Part shown: positions 41,701 to 53,902 of the stretch, piece by piece
Position numbering within the stretch: the stretch's first letter is position 1
How the letters are laid out: each line of letters opens with the position of its first letter
Assembly (NCBI GenBank): GCA_023935145.1
Contig: CM043701.1
Coordinates: 71,982,817-72,046,816, forward strand
DNA length: 64,000 nt
Direction: 5' to 3'
Source of the DNA: Bretschneidera sinensis
Taxonomy: Eukaryota; Streptophyta; Magnoliopsida; Brassicales; Akaniaceae
Translations under genes and position numbers: made by a program
The notes under the pieces: generated by a model
What the model saw: only the letters and a program-made list of their open reading frames with translations
What the model was told of the DNA's origin: nothing
The model's database searches: none

Positions 41701-42330
41701 ATGGGTTCGAACTTCATTATTGAGAAGTTTGATGGAAAATGAGACTTTGCTCTTTGGAAACAAAAAATCAAGGTTGTTCTTATTGAATGAAAGGAGGACT
41801 TGGCGATTGGAGAAGATGACAATTTTCCAGCAAGTATCACGGAGGTCCAACAGAATGGGATGAAGAAGATGATGTACAACACCATCTTTCTACACATGTC
41901 GGATAGAGTCACAAGGGAGTGCGGAGACTCGAAAGATCTAGCTATCATTTGGAAGAAACTAGATGAGTTATTTCTTTCCAAGACTTTCCCTAATAAGATA
42001 TATCTTCTGAAATGAATCTTTGCTTTGAAAATGGATCCTAATAAAGAGTTGCAAAATAATCTTGATGCCAAGACGAGCTTAGCATAAAGTAGAGAAGGGT
42101 TATTCATTAGAGAAAGGCCATCAACTCGGTATGGCAGCAACATACATGGCTACTACCAGGACAAACCGCAAAGTAAAGGACAAAGCCATGGGAGAGCGCA
42201 CTCTAAACCGAGATTTGGAGGAAAGAGATACTTCTATTACCATAAAGAGGGTCATTTCAAGAAAGATTGCAAGAAGATGATAAAGGATGAGGGAGGAAGC
42301 CATACCAAGAATGGAGAGGCTTCGATAGCC
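41701..42330 (+). pseudogene. Cop-2 gag
   Basis: It opens MGSNFIIEKFDGK, followed by a stop, then DFALWKQKIKVVL. The middle part after NLDA is missing relative to Cop-1. The knuckle region reads YFYYHKEGHFKKDC (about 42229-42271): two ligand cysteines are tyrosine and the last is intact. Gag would form the particle; this copy is broken. Confidence 0.82.
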
Positions 42331-42519
42331 AAGAGAGGACAGCAAAATAATGATGTTCTTGTTGTGTGCTCAAATGTGAGCAAGGGGAAAGAAGGCAACG
42401 AGAGATGGATTTTGGATTCTGGGTGCACATATCATATGTATCCTCACCGGGATTGGTTCAAGAATTTCATGAAAACCATTGATTGAAAGGTTTTCCTGGG
42501 GAATGATACTTCTTACAAA
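42331..42519 (+). pseudogene. Cop-2 protease with intact DSG
   Basis: The frame reads DVLVVCSNVSKGKEGNERWI and then LDSGCTYHMYPHRDWF, so the catalytic D-S-G signature is present, unlike in Cop-1. A TGA near 42484-42486 separates it from the next part. Confidence 0.8.
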
Positions 42520-43800
42520 GTGAGAGGCACGAGAGACATCCAGTTGGGGATGTTTGATGGAATTACAAGGCTGTTGAGGAATGTGAGATATCTTTCGGAG
42601 TTGAGAAAAAATTTGATCTCATTGGGGCAACTAGATTTCATGGGGTACGCATACAAAACAGAGGGAGGAAATATCAAGGTAACTAAGGGATCTTTGATAG
42701 TGATCAAAACAGTAATGAAGGATGGTCTCTACGAGATTATCAGAGACACGGACATCAAGGATCAAGCAGCAAGCTTGATGGCTGAGATGGATAAGGCAAC
42801 TCTTTGGCACAATCGCTTGGGACACATAAGCCAAAAAGGCCTGCAAGTTCTCAGCAAGAACGGTCTACTTAATGGTGACAAAGTAGAGAAACTTGATTTC
42901 TGCAAATGTTGGGTTCTTGGAAAGCAACATCGGAAACTTGATTTCTGCAAATGTTGGGTTCTTGGAAAGCAACATCGGGTCAGCTTCAACACTGGAGTGC
43001 ACCAAGTCTAAGGGCATTTTTGACTACATTCATGCGGACCTTTGGGGACCAACAAGAACACTAATACAGGGAGGTAATCTTTACTTTTTGTCTTTAATTG
43101 ATGATTATTCTAGAAAGGTTTGGGTTTATTTACTTAAAAATAAATCAAAGGCTTTGAATAAATTAGTGGTGTAGAAAAAACTAGAAGAAACTCAAACAGG
43201 CAGGGTAGTTAAGGTATTAAGAACTGATAATGGCTTAGAATTTTTAACAAGGAACTTGATCAATTCTGTAAGTTAAATGGGATTCTAAGACATAGAACGG
43301 TTATGAAAACCCCTCAACAAAACGGAGTTACTGAGAGGATGAATAAGACCTTTATAGAAAAGATTAGGTGCATGATTATAGAATCCAGATTACCCAAATG
43401 TTTTTGGGGGGAAGCGGTGTCTACTGCTGCGTATTTGGTTAATAGATCGCCCTCTAAGACTATGGGCCCTTAAGACTCCCGAGAAGATGTGGAGTGGTAA
43501 ACCCCTTGAGTTAAACAACCTTAGGACTTTTGGATGTGCTGCATTTGCACATCAAACAGATGATAAACTTAACCCAAGATCTAGAAAATATGTATTTATA
43601 GGATATGGGGGAAGGGGTTAAGGGGGTATAGGTTTGTGGTCCTTAGAGCAAAAAGAAACTAAACTTATAATAAGTAGAGATGTCATTTTTAATGAGTATT
43701 TATTTCCCTATTTGGAAAAAACTAACCCTGCAGGGGATAGTGAGCAAATCAATTCGATATTTGTGGAGCATAGCATCAAGTAAAATTCAGTTCAGGTAGA
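42520..43800 (+). pseudogene. Cop-2 pre-integrase zinc domain and integrase
   Basis: WHNRLGHISQKGLQ gives the histidines. The cysteine part, FCKCWVLGKQHR, is present twice through a 45-bp in-frame tandem duplication (42889-42933 and 42934-42978). A shift follows near 43000, then DYIHADLWGPTRT. TAG at 43172-43174 sits at the codon that is TGA in Cop-1. The core continues VVKVLRTDNGLEF and KTPQQNGVTERMNKT, then the C-terminal part with shifts at about 43240, 43470 and 43620. Confidence 0.85.
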
Positions 43801-44475
43801 GCAATGAAGGCAAGAGGGTTCGGACCAGGTAGAGCCCATTGATGAATGCCAAACTCAGGACACTTGAGAGGAGGCTAAACTAGAAGGGGATGATGCAGCA
43901 AGTCAAAATGACTATTAGCTCACAAGGGACAGAGAAAAAAAGCTGGTCAGACCACCTTTGAGATATGGTTTTGCGGATGCTAATACAGTAGCTCCTTGGA
44001 CAGAAAGAGGGATAAGTGAACTAGAAACTTACATGGATGCCATGGGATGTAAGGATTCATCAAGATGGAAGCTAGCTATGGAGGAAGAAATGCATTCTTT
44101 GAGGAAGAACAACTCTTGGGATTGGTGCACATTCCAGGAAATAGAGAGTTGTGAATTGTAAGTGGATTTACAAGATCAAAGAAGGAACCCTCAAGGAGAT
44201 GAAGTCTGGTACAAGGTTAGGCTAGTGGCGAAGAGGTTCACATAAAGAAAAGGAATAGATTTCACATAAAATTTCTCACCTGGACACAAGGTGGAGGAAA
44301 TGGAGATTATCCTCATCTATGTCGATGATATGATGTTGGTTGATAATAGTAGGGAGATGATAGAAAATTTGAAGTCTCAACTCAGTTCGGAGTTCGAGAG
44401 GAAGGATCTTGGCCTTGCATAAAAGATCCTTGGGATGAGAATAATCTGGGAAAGTGAGAAAAACGGGTGAAGGTT
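43801..44475 (+). pseudogene. Cop-2 linker and RT with core deletion
   Basis: The frame at 43958-44161 reads MRYGFADANTVAPWTERGIS and LAMEEEMHSLRKNNSW. At about 44275-44285 the sequence jumps from FSP to GHKVEEMEIILIYVDDMMLV, removing roughly 400 bp that hold the first catalytic aspartate. The YVDD box itself is intact here, unlike in Cop-1. Confidence 0.82.
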
Positions 44476-45136
44476 CTTAGTCTTCCTACATAGAAAAGAT
44501 GTTGTATAAGTTTTCTATGGAGGATGATAAACCAGTGACGATTCCCCTTGCAGGGTCATTCCAAGTTCTCTAGTGAACAATGTCTTGGAATGGATAAGGA
44601 GAAGAAGGAAATTGAAAAGGTCTCTTACTCTAGTGCGGTTGGATAAGTCATGTTCATGATAGTAAGCACTAGACCCGACATTTCTCAGGCAATTAGTGTT
44701 CTCAGCAGATTTGTGAGTAATCCCGGAAAAAAGCATTAGCTTGGGGATGAAGTGGTTGCTAAGGTATTTGAAGGCTCATTTGTATTCGGTGGTATCACTG
44801 TCAATAACTGAGGCTGAGTACATAGTGGCAACGGAAGCCATAAAGGAGCCTATGTGATGCAAAGGGTTGTTGGAAGAGTTGAAGGTCCTAAAAGAGCAGG
44901 TGGTGGTGTATTCGGATAGTCAAAGTGCGTTGCACTTGTGTAGGAACCCAGTGTTCCATGAGACGACTAAGCATATGGATGTTCGGTATCATTTCATTCA
45001 GAAAAATGTTACGAAAGGATGCATTCATGTGGACAAAGTCACAACAGAAGAAAATCCTACAGATTTAGGCACCAAAGTTCTAACCCTAAGCAAGTTCAAT
45101 CATTGCCTTGGACTTCTTAGGATTGGAGTCGAATGA
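44476..45136 (+). pseudogene. Cop-2 RNase H and RT connection
   Basis: The first part (VSTRPDIS, ISVLSRFVSN) is in broken frames, and the N-terminal RNase H block seen in Cop-1 is missing near 44785. A clean 89-codon frame, 44867-45136, reads LEELKVLKEQVVVYSDSQSA, LHLCRNPVFHETTKHMDVRY and ends GLLRIGVE. Confidence 0.82.
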
Positions 45137-45219
45137 TATGGTGACCTCAAGTTGAGTTTGGATCCTGAGTTCTCTACACTGTGGATTCAATTTTAGTTGC
45201 TTAGACAAAGGGTAGAGAT
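45137..45219 (+). other. Cop-2 3' spacer and polypurine tract
   Basis: Short spacer ending with GACAAAGGGTAGAGAT (45204-45219), the purine tract next to the 3' LTR. Confidence 0.7.
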
Positions 45220-46115
45220 TGTTGGGATTTGTCTAAGAACTAAAGAGAGAAAAATTCAGCATCAGGTCAGCCTTATGCGCTACGGCCCAGCCTTAGGCGT
45301 CGCGCCCTCCAGCATGCTCGAATCTTCTCCCCTCCAGGTCGCACAGTGGCCCAGCCTTGGGTGTCGTGACCTCCAGAAGATGGTGCTTTGTTGCCCTATT
45401 ATGCGCCGCGGCCTGCCTTATTCTGAGCCTCGACACCAGACACACTTGGAGCATGGTTTTCAACTCTTGTGATGGTGCATGGGACTTGGTTAAAACGCAC
45501 AGGATTACTTAGACTCTTAGAGATCCATGAGTCTTGGTTCTTGAGATCTAAGGGTTAAGATTGATCTCAAAGATTGGTTGAAGGAGTTGGTGCCCTATAT
45601 AAAGGGTCATCTAGGAGCAATCAAGAGATGACGTGTGAATGACATGTGAGCATCAAGAAAAGGTGCAAAATGTGTGTGAAATAGAACATATGGTGTATGA
45701 GAGTGCAAACACAAAAAAACACACAGGAGAGACTCATTCAAGAGAGGGTTGGTTGTTTAGAGAGAGTAGTATAGATTGGGGATTTAAGGGCTTTGTAATT
45801 AGAATTTTCTTGGGGGAAAATTCCAGAGAAACACTTAGTCCCTTATCACTTTCTTTTTCTTTTCTTTCGTTCTTCAAGAACAAGAGAATTCTTGAAGAGG
45901 TGTTGCTGTAATTGTAAGAACTCCATTGATTTAGTGCAGAGAGCTCGGAGGAGCTCACTGGGACATAGGCACATTGCCGAACCTCGATAACAATTGCTTG
46001 TGTTCTTTCTTTGATTGTCTGATTGCTGTTTGTTGTTTATTACAAGTCATTCTAGACTTGGGTGTTTGGAAAGATCACAACCTGGGGATTCCGTAATGAA
46101 GGTTATTTTCCAACA
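45220..46115 (+). repeat. Cop-2 3' LTR, 896 bp
   Basis: A second copy of the 5' LTR, with TATA sequence at 45593-45606. It differs from the 5' LTR by scattered substitutions and small indels. Confidence 0.93.
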
Positions 46116-46930
46116 ATTTTCATTTCCTAGTATGCTTAACAACTGAATGTGTGAGTTTAAAAAATCTAAAATTTGAAGTTACTTAAGAAAATGGGTTTTG
46201 TGTTAAATTTGTTGATTTGGGGTTTTTAAGTTCACTTGTTATCATGGGTAGTCTAAAGTTCTTGTTTTTAAACCTCAAAGAACTTGTATTTGAAAGGATC
46301 GAAAGTTTCATGAGAACCAAATGGTTTTTGAAAGGAAAAGGAAACTTTTTTTTTTTCGTGAGGGATGTGCTGGAAACAGGTGGGTAGTCAACTGGATCAG
46401 GTATTCAATCAACTGTGTGTAGAGAAAAAACTTTCTGGACTTGATCTAGTCGACTGCAGACCTGAGCAGTTGACTGCATGAACCTTCTTGACCTAATACA
46501 GTCGACTGTATCACAAAGTAGTTTATTACATCAGCCTTTGTTTCAGAATTTACACAAAATAAACTAAGCCTTTTGAATCTTAGGTCTTCCTAAAACAACA
46601 TAAAATTATTTAATAATAAAGATATAAATTTAATGACCTTGAGAAGATTTCTTTTTACTACATTTAAGTTAAAAGTAAGACCTATAAAAATACTTAGGTA
46701 AAAAGGAAGGAACACTTGGGACATACCATATAGTTTTACATTATTCTATATAGACTCATGACTTGAATGTGTGTTATTTATGTCTGTACACCTTGGTTTG
46801 GTATACTAAATAATGTATTCTTTAGGTGTGATTAAAGAATGTACAAAGGGAAAAGAAGTAGCCCGAGATTAACACTTGGTGCGATAAAGGTGAGTTTCAC
46901 CTTACTCTTAGTAGGCAGCTCAAAAATTTT
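46116..46930 (+). repeat. R3: inverted R-type LTR piece, right of Cop-2
   Basis: After the ATTTT duplication, the sequence reads as the reverse complement of R1/R2 LTR DNA: AAATGGGTTTTGTG (46190), CAGTCGACTG-type motifs (46390-46515), GACCTTGAGAAGATTTCTTT (46635), and GGTGAGTTTCACCTTACTCT (46889). The 55 bp after it (46931-46984) I cannot place. Confidence 0.65.
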
Positions 46931-46984
46931 GCACCATCAGCATACCTTGCTGCCTTACCTGCAGCAGGGCCATACCTCCTGGCG

Positions 46985-47085
46985 ATAGGTGGCAACACCT
47001 GTTGCCAGCCCCCCCCCCCTTTTTTTTTTTCTTCATCTGCCGTTTGGATGTCCCATAATTTTTTTTAAATACAACTTTGTGCCTT

Positions 47086-47141
<56 letters not shown>

Positions 47142-47203
47142 AACTCTATGTCATATTTATTAAAGTGCTTCTTTACCCTTACTTTACAAATACGGGTATT
47201 ACA
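46985..47203 (-). repeat. Tek-1 3' LTR, last ~220 bp only
   Basis: It parallels 53755-53902: GTGGCAACACC, a poly(C) tract, an AT tract, TCTATGTCATATTTAT and ATACGGGTATTACA. The AT microsatellite at 47088-47139 is expanded. The rest of the 1.8-kb LTR is missing; R3 and unplaced DNA adjoin it. Confidence 0.75.
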
Positions 47204-48423
47204 ATTCTACCCACCCTTACAAACTTTAGTCCTTGAAATTTTCTTGCCTAATTCAAGAAAAGTTGGGGGTATTCCTTCCTCATTCCTGGCTTCATGCTCC
47301 CTCGTGACTTCTCCAACATCTGTGTTCCACCATAATACTTGAATCAAATGAATGACTTTATTGCACAAGATTTGTTCCTTTTTGTCTAGGATTCTGACCG
47401 GTACTTGTATAAAAGTCAAATCTTTCTGAAATTTATTGCGTGATTCGAGATAGTTATGAGATTCATCGTGCAAATACTTTCTCAACAGTGACACATGAAA
47501 CACATTATGTAATTGCTTTAACTTTGGGGGCAAATCCAATCGATATACTACTGATCCAATTCTCTTAATCACCTCATATGGCCCCATAAATCTTGGGCTT
47601 AACTTTCCCTTCTTTTTAAACCTCAACACACCCTTCCATAAAGATATCTTCAAAAATACCCAATCACCAACTTGGAACTCGAGAGTTTGTCTTCTTTTAT
47701 CAGCATATCCCTTCTGCCTGTTCTGAGCTGCTCTGAGGTTCTCCCTAAACCAGTTTGATCCTCTCAGTAGTCAAATCTATCATTTATGTGCCATATATCT
47801 TTCTCTCTCCAACTTCTTCCCAGTATACTGGAGTTCTACACCTTCTACCATCTAAAGCCTCGAAGGGTGCTATCCCAATACTAGTTTGATACTGATTATT
47901 GTATGCAAACTCGATCAAAGGAAAATACGCATCCCAGCTCACTGAGAAAATACACTTGCCCTCAGCATATCTTCTAGTATTCTGATGATTCTCTCCGTCT
48001 ATCCATCATGGATGGAAAGCTATACTAAACTGCAATTGCGTACCTATAGCTTCTTGGAAACCTCTCCAAAATCTAGAGGCAAATCTAGAATCTTTATCTG
48101 AAACAATGCTCAAGGGTACTCCATGTAATTTTTACTATCTCCGCTACATACAATTCAGCCAACTTTTCTGGACTCCAGGTAGTTTTAGTAGGAAGAAAAT
48201 GTGAAGACTTAGAAAGTCTATCCACTATAACCCACACAGCGTCATGTTCTCTCTGTGTACGGAGAAAATCAGAGACAAAATCGATACTCACGTTTTCCCA
48301 TGGCCACTCAGGTACTGGAAGAGGTTGTAATAAACTTGCTGGATATCTATTCTCAGACTTCACACGTTGACAAGTCAAACATCTAGAAATGTATTCTGCT
48401 ACGTCTTCTTTATCCCTGACCAC
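47204..48423 (-). pseudogene. Tek-1 integrase and chromodomain-like tail
   Basis: The start carries the CX2C part of the zinc site (YISRCLTCQRVKSE) and SIDFVSDF with the first acidic residue; DRDSRFASRFW gives the second in a shifted frame. Near the end KLSPRFMGPYEVIKRIGSVV and LPPKLKQLHNVFHVSLLRKY are typical chromovirus integrase C-terminus. The tail RILDKKEQILCNKVIHLIQV, LWWNTDVGEVT fits a degraded chromodomain, which in relatives guides insertion by binding modified histones. Multiple shifts and stops between 48094 and 47660. Confidence 0.85.
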
Positions 48424-48764
48424 AATAATTTTGTCTCAATCCCCTGTACATCTTATTATTACCCGGGTGCATGGAATATACAGAATCATAAGCCTTCCTT
48501 AGTATCTCCTTTTCTCAGCTCCACATTATTGGGAACACAAACTCTATGCCCCAATACCACCATACCATCTTCTCTAATTCTAAACTTGATTGGCTTCCCA
48601 CTCAACACTTCCCGTTTGATATTTTGTATCCCTCATCTCTACCCTGCATCTGTAATAACCGATCAATAATAGAAGATTGTATCACTATATTTTTCATCCA
48701 TACTCCTCTATCATTGATACTCAACTACATCCTCATTCCTCTTAATTCTATCATCAATCTAGTA
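48424..48764 (-). pseudogene. Tek-1 RNase H to integrase linker
   Basis: Broken frames between RNase H and the integrase zinc domain; the plus-strand frames here (48367-48770) lie opposite and look fortuitous. No clear motif. Confidence 0.5.
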
Positions 48765-49145
48765 TTATGACTCCCTATAGCAGCTAATCTCCCTGTAGCC
48801 TTTTTTACTCAATGCATCAACTACTACATTAGTCTTTCCTGGATGATAATAAATTGTACAATCATAATCGCAAATCAGCTCCATCCACCTTCTCTGCCTC
48901 AAATTCAACTCCTTCTGGGTCGGTAAATGCGTCAAGCTTTTATGATTAGTAAAAATTTCACAATTGGCTCCATATAGCTGATGTCTCCAAATCTTCAAAA
49001 CAAAAACTATGGCAACCAATTCTAAATCATGCGTTGGGTAATTCCTCTCATGGTTCTTTAGTTGCCTAGATGCATAAGCTATAACTCTCTCATGTTGCAT
49101 CAACACACATCCCAACCTCTGATGTGACGCATCACTATAAACCAC
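48765..49145 (-). pseudogene. Tek-1 RNase H
   Basis: A 126-codon frame reads [40 protein letters not shown] and [18 protein letters not shown], ending [11 protein letters not shown]. The usual TDHKSL is TNHKSL, so one catalytic aspartate is asparagine. Confidence 0.88.
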
Positions 49146-50150
49146 AAATCCTTAATCACCAGAAGGAAGCACTAACACCGGGGCAGTTGTCAGTTTTTCT
49201 TTCAACAGCTGGAAACTTTTCTCACATTCCTCTGACGACCTAAACTTCATGTCCTTCCTGGAAAATTTAGTCAATGGTCTAGCAATCATAGAAAATTTTT
49301 GGATAAATCTCCTATAATAACCAACCAACCCCAAAAAGCTTCTAATTTCAGTTACACTCGTGGATCTTTCCCAATTCAACACTGCTTCTACTTTTTGTGG
49401 GTTAACTGTTATCCCCTCTCTCAATACAACATGCCCCAAGAAAGATATTTCACTCAACAAAAACTCACACATAGAGAACTTTGCATATAATTTCTCTCTC
49501 CTCAGAATCTCTAACACTATCTCCAAATGTTGCATATGCTCATCTTCATTCTTGGAATAAACCAAAATATCATCAATAAAGACAATCACAAATCTGTACC
49601 CAAGAATGGTTTAAATACCAGATTCATAAGGTTCATAAATCTTTTAGGAGCATTAGTCAACCCAAATGGCATCACCAGGAACTCATGATGGTCATAACGT
49701 GTCTTAAAAGCAGTCTTAGGCACATCCCCCTCATTTATCCTCAATTGATGATAACTCGATCTCATGTATATCTTAGAAAACACTCTAGCTCCCTATAACT
49801 GCTCAAATAAATCATCTATCATGGACAAAGGATATCTATTCTTGATAGTGATCTTATTCAACTGTCTATAATCAATGCACAACCTCATTGTCTCGTCCTT
49901 CTTCTTGACAAACAACACGGGGGCTCCCTAGGGTGACATACTAGGTCGAATAAACTGTTTATCTAGCAACTTTTGAATCTGAACTTTCAACTATCTCAAT
50001 TCAGTTGGTACCATTCTATAGGGTGCTATGGATATGGGTGCTGATATTGGAATCACCTCAATAGAAAACTCAATTTCTCTATTGGGAGGCAAACCAGACA
50101 ACTCCTCAGGGAATATGTCAGAAAAATCTTTCACTACTAAGATTTTTTTT
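49146..50150 (-). pseudogene. Tek-1 reverse transcriptase
   Basis: Frames in order show [20 protein letters not shown], then [15 protein letters not shown] where the family has D for Y, then [36 protein letters not shown] and [15 protein letters not shown]. The second catalytic box (IDD) is intact. A frameshift near 49590 and stops near 49785 and 49990 break it. Confidence 0.88.
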
Positions 50151-50643
50151 AACTTCCAACTTTCCTTACTAGAATCCACCACATATGCCAAATACCCCTC
50201 ACAACCCTTCTTCAACCATTTACTAGAATTTAAGGCAGAATTAAGACAATTAGCAAGTATTTTATGTTCTCCCTGAAAATTAAACTCCTCCTGTTTGGGT
50301 ATCTTGAACACTACATTTTTCCTAAAACAATCTACCCAAGCATGATATGCAGATAACCAATTCATCCTCAGAATTAAATCAAAATTTGTCATACCTAAAG
50401 GCAATAATTCAACTTCAAATTCTCTATCAGCAATATTAATCACACAACCCTATCTCCAGTAGGAACCTCAACAATAATCACATGCATCAAAGGACTAGCA
50501 CTAGCATCAATAGATTTCATATAATTACTAAATGCAAAAGAATGGGTTGCATCAAGATTAATCAATAATCTAGTAGGCCTACCAAGGATAGATATCATAC
50601 CCATAACAACATCAGGAGTGGCTTGTGCATCCTGTTGGGTCAA
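50151..50643 (-). pseudogene. Tek-1 protease
   Basis: The active-site region reads LLINLDATHSFAF; chromoviruses usually have LIDSGATHSF, so the catalytic D is N and the glycine region is altered. Then LLPLGMTNFDLILRMNWLSA follows after a frame change at about 50443. The frame joins RT through LSGLPPNREIEFSIEV. Confidence 0.8.
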
Positions 50644-50692
50644 TGCATAGACTCTTTTATCTCTAGACTGAAACTAGCTGCCATGTCCTCGC

Positions 50693-52002
50693 TCAGCTAC
50701 TGATCCTCAATTTTTGCCCTGCACACTCCCTGATCCACCACCTCACTCCGCCGATCTTCTCCCAACACTTCCGATGCCTACACAGCAGATTTTCCCGCTG
50801 GACAATCTGCAACAACATATCCTCTCCCACTTTATACAAAGCATATCTGTGTAGGGAAATTCTGAGATAGATGTCCCATTTGATTACAGCTAAAGCAAAC
50901 CCTTGCCTCTCGATCATACATCAATTTACCACTTCCTCTGGTGGCATACTTACTCCTTTACCATAACTTCCAATTCCCATAGCCTTGTCTCTCAAATCTA
51001 GGGGTCCCATCGGTATTACTCTAAGCTACAAAAGAATAGACACTGCTTGCCTCTGACTTTGCACTATAGTTCCTTATGACAATGAATGCCCCCTCTGGGG
51101 TGTCTCCCGCCCTGTACAACCATACTGCTACCACCTCTAGGTCCCTCAAATCTAGACCTCTTTAGCCAATCTCTCCTACCTCTAAACTCCATCAAATCCT
51201 TCTCAATCTGTAATGCTTTATCCACCAGTATAACATAATTTCCTATGCCCATATAAGAGAGTTTAGTCCGAATGTCATAATGTAATCCATCTAAAAATCT
51301 CTTACATTTTCTCTCCTCCATATTAACTAATTCAGGTAAAAACCTTGATAGGGCTATGAATCTATTATCATATTCAGCCATCGATAAATTACCATGCCTT
51401 AGATGAATAAAATCTCTCTCTTGTTGTGCCCGAAAGGTATCTGGGAATTACTTCACAAAGAACTCAACCTTAAACTTACTCCAAGTTAAACGTTGTTCTA
51501 CCCGTGTGCTTACTCTAGGCAACATATCCTCCCAACATTGAGAAGCCTCACCCTCTAGCAAAAATGAAGCAAAAACAACCTTCTGTCTATCTGTCACTGG
51601 TAAGACCTCAAAATATTTTTCTACACGTTTAATCCACTGCTCAGCTTCTACAAGATTTATAGATCCTTTAAAAGACTGGGGTTTAAACTTAAGAAATCTC
51701 ACAAATCAATCACCTTGCATCTCATATGCAAACACACCTTCTCCCTCATGAACCTCTTGTCTCACCACATCAGCTGCATTCACCCTCTCTATAGCACGAT
51801 TAGGAGCTTCTTTTAATTCATCCTTCCTAATCTCAGATTCTCTCCCAGCTCTACTAGTACCAGCTGCACTATCAATGTGTTCCCTCGCGGGAATCACGGA
51901 CTTAACTTCCTCTTATGCTTCAGTTCTCCTAAATATTGGGAGTATACCACGTTCCCTCTGATTTAGAACTATACCTCTAGCTCTAGCACGTCCACATGCC
52001 AT
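50693..52002 (-). pseudogene. Tek-1 gag
   Basis: It starts at 52002 with MACGRARARGIVLNQRERGI. The Gag core follows: FKGSINLVEAEQWIKRVEKY, VVFASFLLEGEASQCWEDML and YDNRFIALSRFLPELV. The knuckle near 50870-50910 reads CFSCNQMGHLSQNF, with phenylalanine for the last cysteine. Stops lie near 51905, 51703, 51447, 51380 and 51060. Confidence 0.83.
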
Positions 52003-52090
52003 CCTCAGACTCTGCATTTAAAATATAGTTTATTTAGATCTTCCACTTTTGTAAGTTCTCATGAAGTTTATAGAATCATAAAACCTAATG

Positions 52091-52101
52091 CTCTGATACC
52101 A
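52091..52101 (-). other. Tek-1 primer binding site, initiator tRNA-Met
   Basis: The minus strand reads TGGTATCAGAG three bases from the LTR, a perfect 11-base match to the tRNA-Met complement. Confidence 0.88.
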
Positions 52102-52790
52102 AAATCGTAACGACCCATCCCGAGTTAGCCACCCCCGAGACGGTGTTGTCACATTTTAAAATCCCAGCACGACACACATATGCAACAATAAAAAATAATA
52201 CTAACAGAAATTTTTACTTTAATCCTCAACCCTCAACAGGGTAGGTACATCATTATGATATTAACTTAAACAAAATATACAACGTAAAATGCATGAATAT
52301 TTACAAATAAATTTTTGTTTTTATTTTCTCATTAGTCTGAGGATGTGGACACGTATGTGGCTTACAGAAAATGATTTTGTCTTACTCTTAACCCACCAGA
52401 CTAGTTGTCATGTCTATTACCTGAATCATTGTACAGTGAGGAATGAGCTTCACAAGCTCAATGAATTAAATTTACTATAAGTATTCAATTTGTATAAATA
52501 ACTCTTTAATATTTAAACATTTATATCTTATATAACTGGATAATAGCATATAGTCTAACATTTAGATAGTTCCTATCATATAATATCATACTTCTATGTT
52601 TCTTTCTCACCATCAATGTCTCTCTATGAGACTCATTTATCTATAAATAAATGCATAATATCAATGACACTTCAGCAATAAAATTAACATGCAAAATAGA
52701 TGCAATGCATGAATTATTATTAGGGAACGTCTTCCCACATGTCGACATATTTTTATCTCAGACCGACCCCCTCTCGGTTCTTTCATTTCC

Positions 52791-52890
52791 AGCATATACT
52801 GGCTGTCACGGTATTTATTTTTAGCATATACCGGTTGTCATGGTTTTCCTTTATTTCCAGCATATACATGTTGTCACGGTTTTTCAATTA
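52791..52890 (-). repeat. Three-copy minisatellite in the Tek-1 LTR
   Basis: Units begin AGCATATAC or AGCATATAT at 52791, 52823 and 52859, each followed by a GGYTGTCAYGGT-type sequence. Confidence 0.8.
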
Positions 52891-53684
52891 GACCGGCCTC
52901 CTCCTGGTTCTTTTATTTTACACACATGCATATGAACAATGATGTGAAATATGCATATGAATAATAATATAAAAACAACATGAATTCAAATATTAAATTT
53001 AGCTATCCTATCTTTTCTCAAATTTCTACTTGATAATTTCACTAATTTTTTCTCCTCATATATCACATCAATTTATCAACCATAACTCATCAAGAATTTT
53101 ATGTATCATCATCATTATTAAATCGACTCATTATTCTAATTATATTACTTATCACATAATAATTTTCTAAATGTCCAATATTTATATCATACCTATCAAT
53201 CAATTTTTCATCTACCACCAAAATACAAGCTAATAATTTATTTTAATATTATCACTCGATATTTCATTTTTATTTAGATTACTTAAAGTAAATCTAACTC
53301 ACCACGTAGCACTTAGAGCAACCCGTGGATCACCTCATTGCCTTTCTTGCTCCTATCAGCAATTTCCCTGGGTTGTTGATCGTCAATACATGACATAATA
53401 TTTATATTAAATTTCTAATTTATTCTTCAATTCTTCATAATTTACACTCTTTGAAAATTTCCACTTTGAATTCCATAAAATTTCATGTATGCTAAAAAAT
53501 TCAAAAATAAACATTACATTATTACCTTCTGTTTTTTTATAGCTTCCAGTGACTCTCTATAAAATTCTCCCGTAAACCCCTTCAAAATTTTGCTCTTTCT
53601 AATTTTCTTTCGGTCCCCAAGTGTTTAAAGAAATCAAGTAATTGAAGGAAAACTAATCGGGATTTGGTAAGTATAACTTACGTT

Positions 53685-53685
<1 letters not shown>

Positions 53686-53737
<52 letters not shown>

Positions 53738-53793
53738 CAAAAATATAAATATATATGTGGCAACACCTTTTTCCAACCCCTCCCCCCCCCCCC
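53686..53793. repeat. (AT)n and poly(C) tracts
   Basis: About 45 bp of AT repeats (53686-53731), then a 16-base C run interrupted only slightly near 53778-53793. Confidence 0.9.
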
Positions 53794-53902
53794 TTTTAAT
53801 TTAACTTTTCACCTTTAAATAAATATATATGTATTATTTTAATTCTATGTCATATTTATGAAAGTACTTCTTTACCCTTACTTTACAAATACAGATATTA
53901 CA

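Larger units (their letters stand above)
40541..46115 (+). mobile_element. Cop-2: Ty1/copia element related to Cop-1, with internal deletions
   Basis: Its LTRs (40541-41414 and 45220-46115) begin TGTTGGGATTTGTC and end CCAACA. ATTTT flanks it at 40536-40540 and 46116-46120. The order is copia-type. Compared with Cop-1 it lacks part of gag (near 42066), most of the RT core (near 44275) and the first part of RNase H (near 44785), and has a 45-bp duplication in the integrase zinc region. Confidence 0.93.
46985..53902 (-). mobile_element. Tek-1: Tekay/Del-like chromovirus (Ty3/gypsy)
   Basis: The minus-strand order is 5' LTR (52105-53902), tRNA-Met primer site, gag, protease, RT, RNase H, integrase with chromodomain-like tail, purine tract and a truncated 3' LTR (46985-47203). 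RT before integrase plus a chromodomain mark a chromovirus. Catalytic changes in protease (D to N) and RT (D to Y), and many shifts, show the copy is dead. Confidence 0.88.
52105..53902 (-). repeat. Tek-1 5' LTR, about 1.8 kb
   Basis: It starts near TCGTAACGACCCATCC and ends CAGATATTACA. It holds a three-copy AGCATATAC repeat (52791-52890), an AT microsatellite (53686-53731) and a poly(C) tract (53778-53793). The start resembles the R2 LTR start (GTAACGATCCATCTTG) and both share CCCACGT or CCCACAT and CTCAC elements, so the families are related. Confidence 0.82.

Noticed and set aside
48367..48770. Plus-strand frames of 100 and 74 codons
   Set aside because: They lie opposite the Tek-1 integrase-RNase H linker and have no motif.
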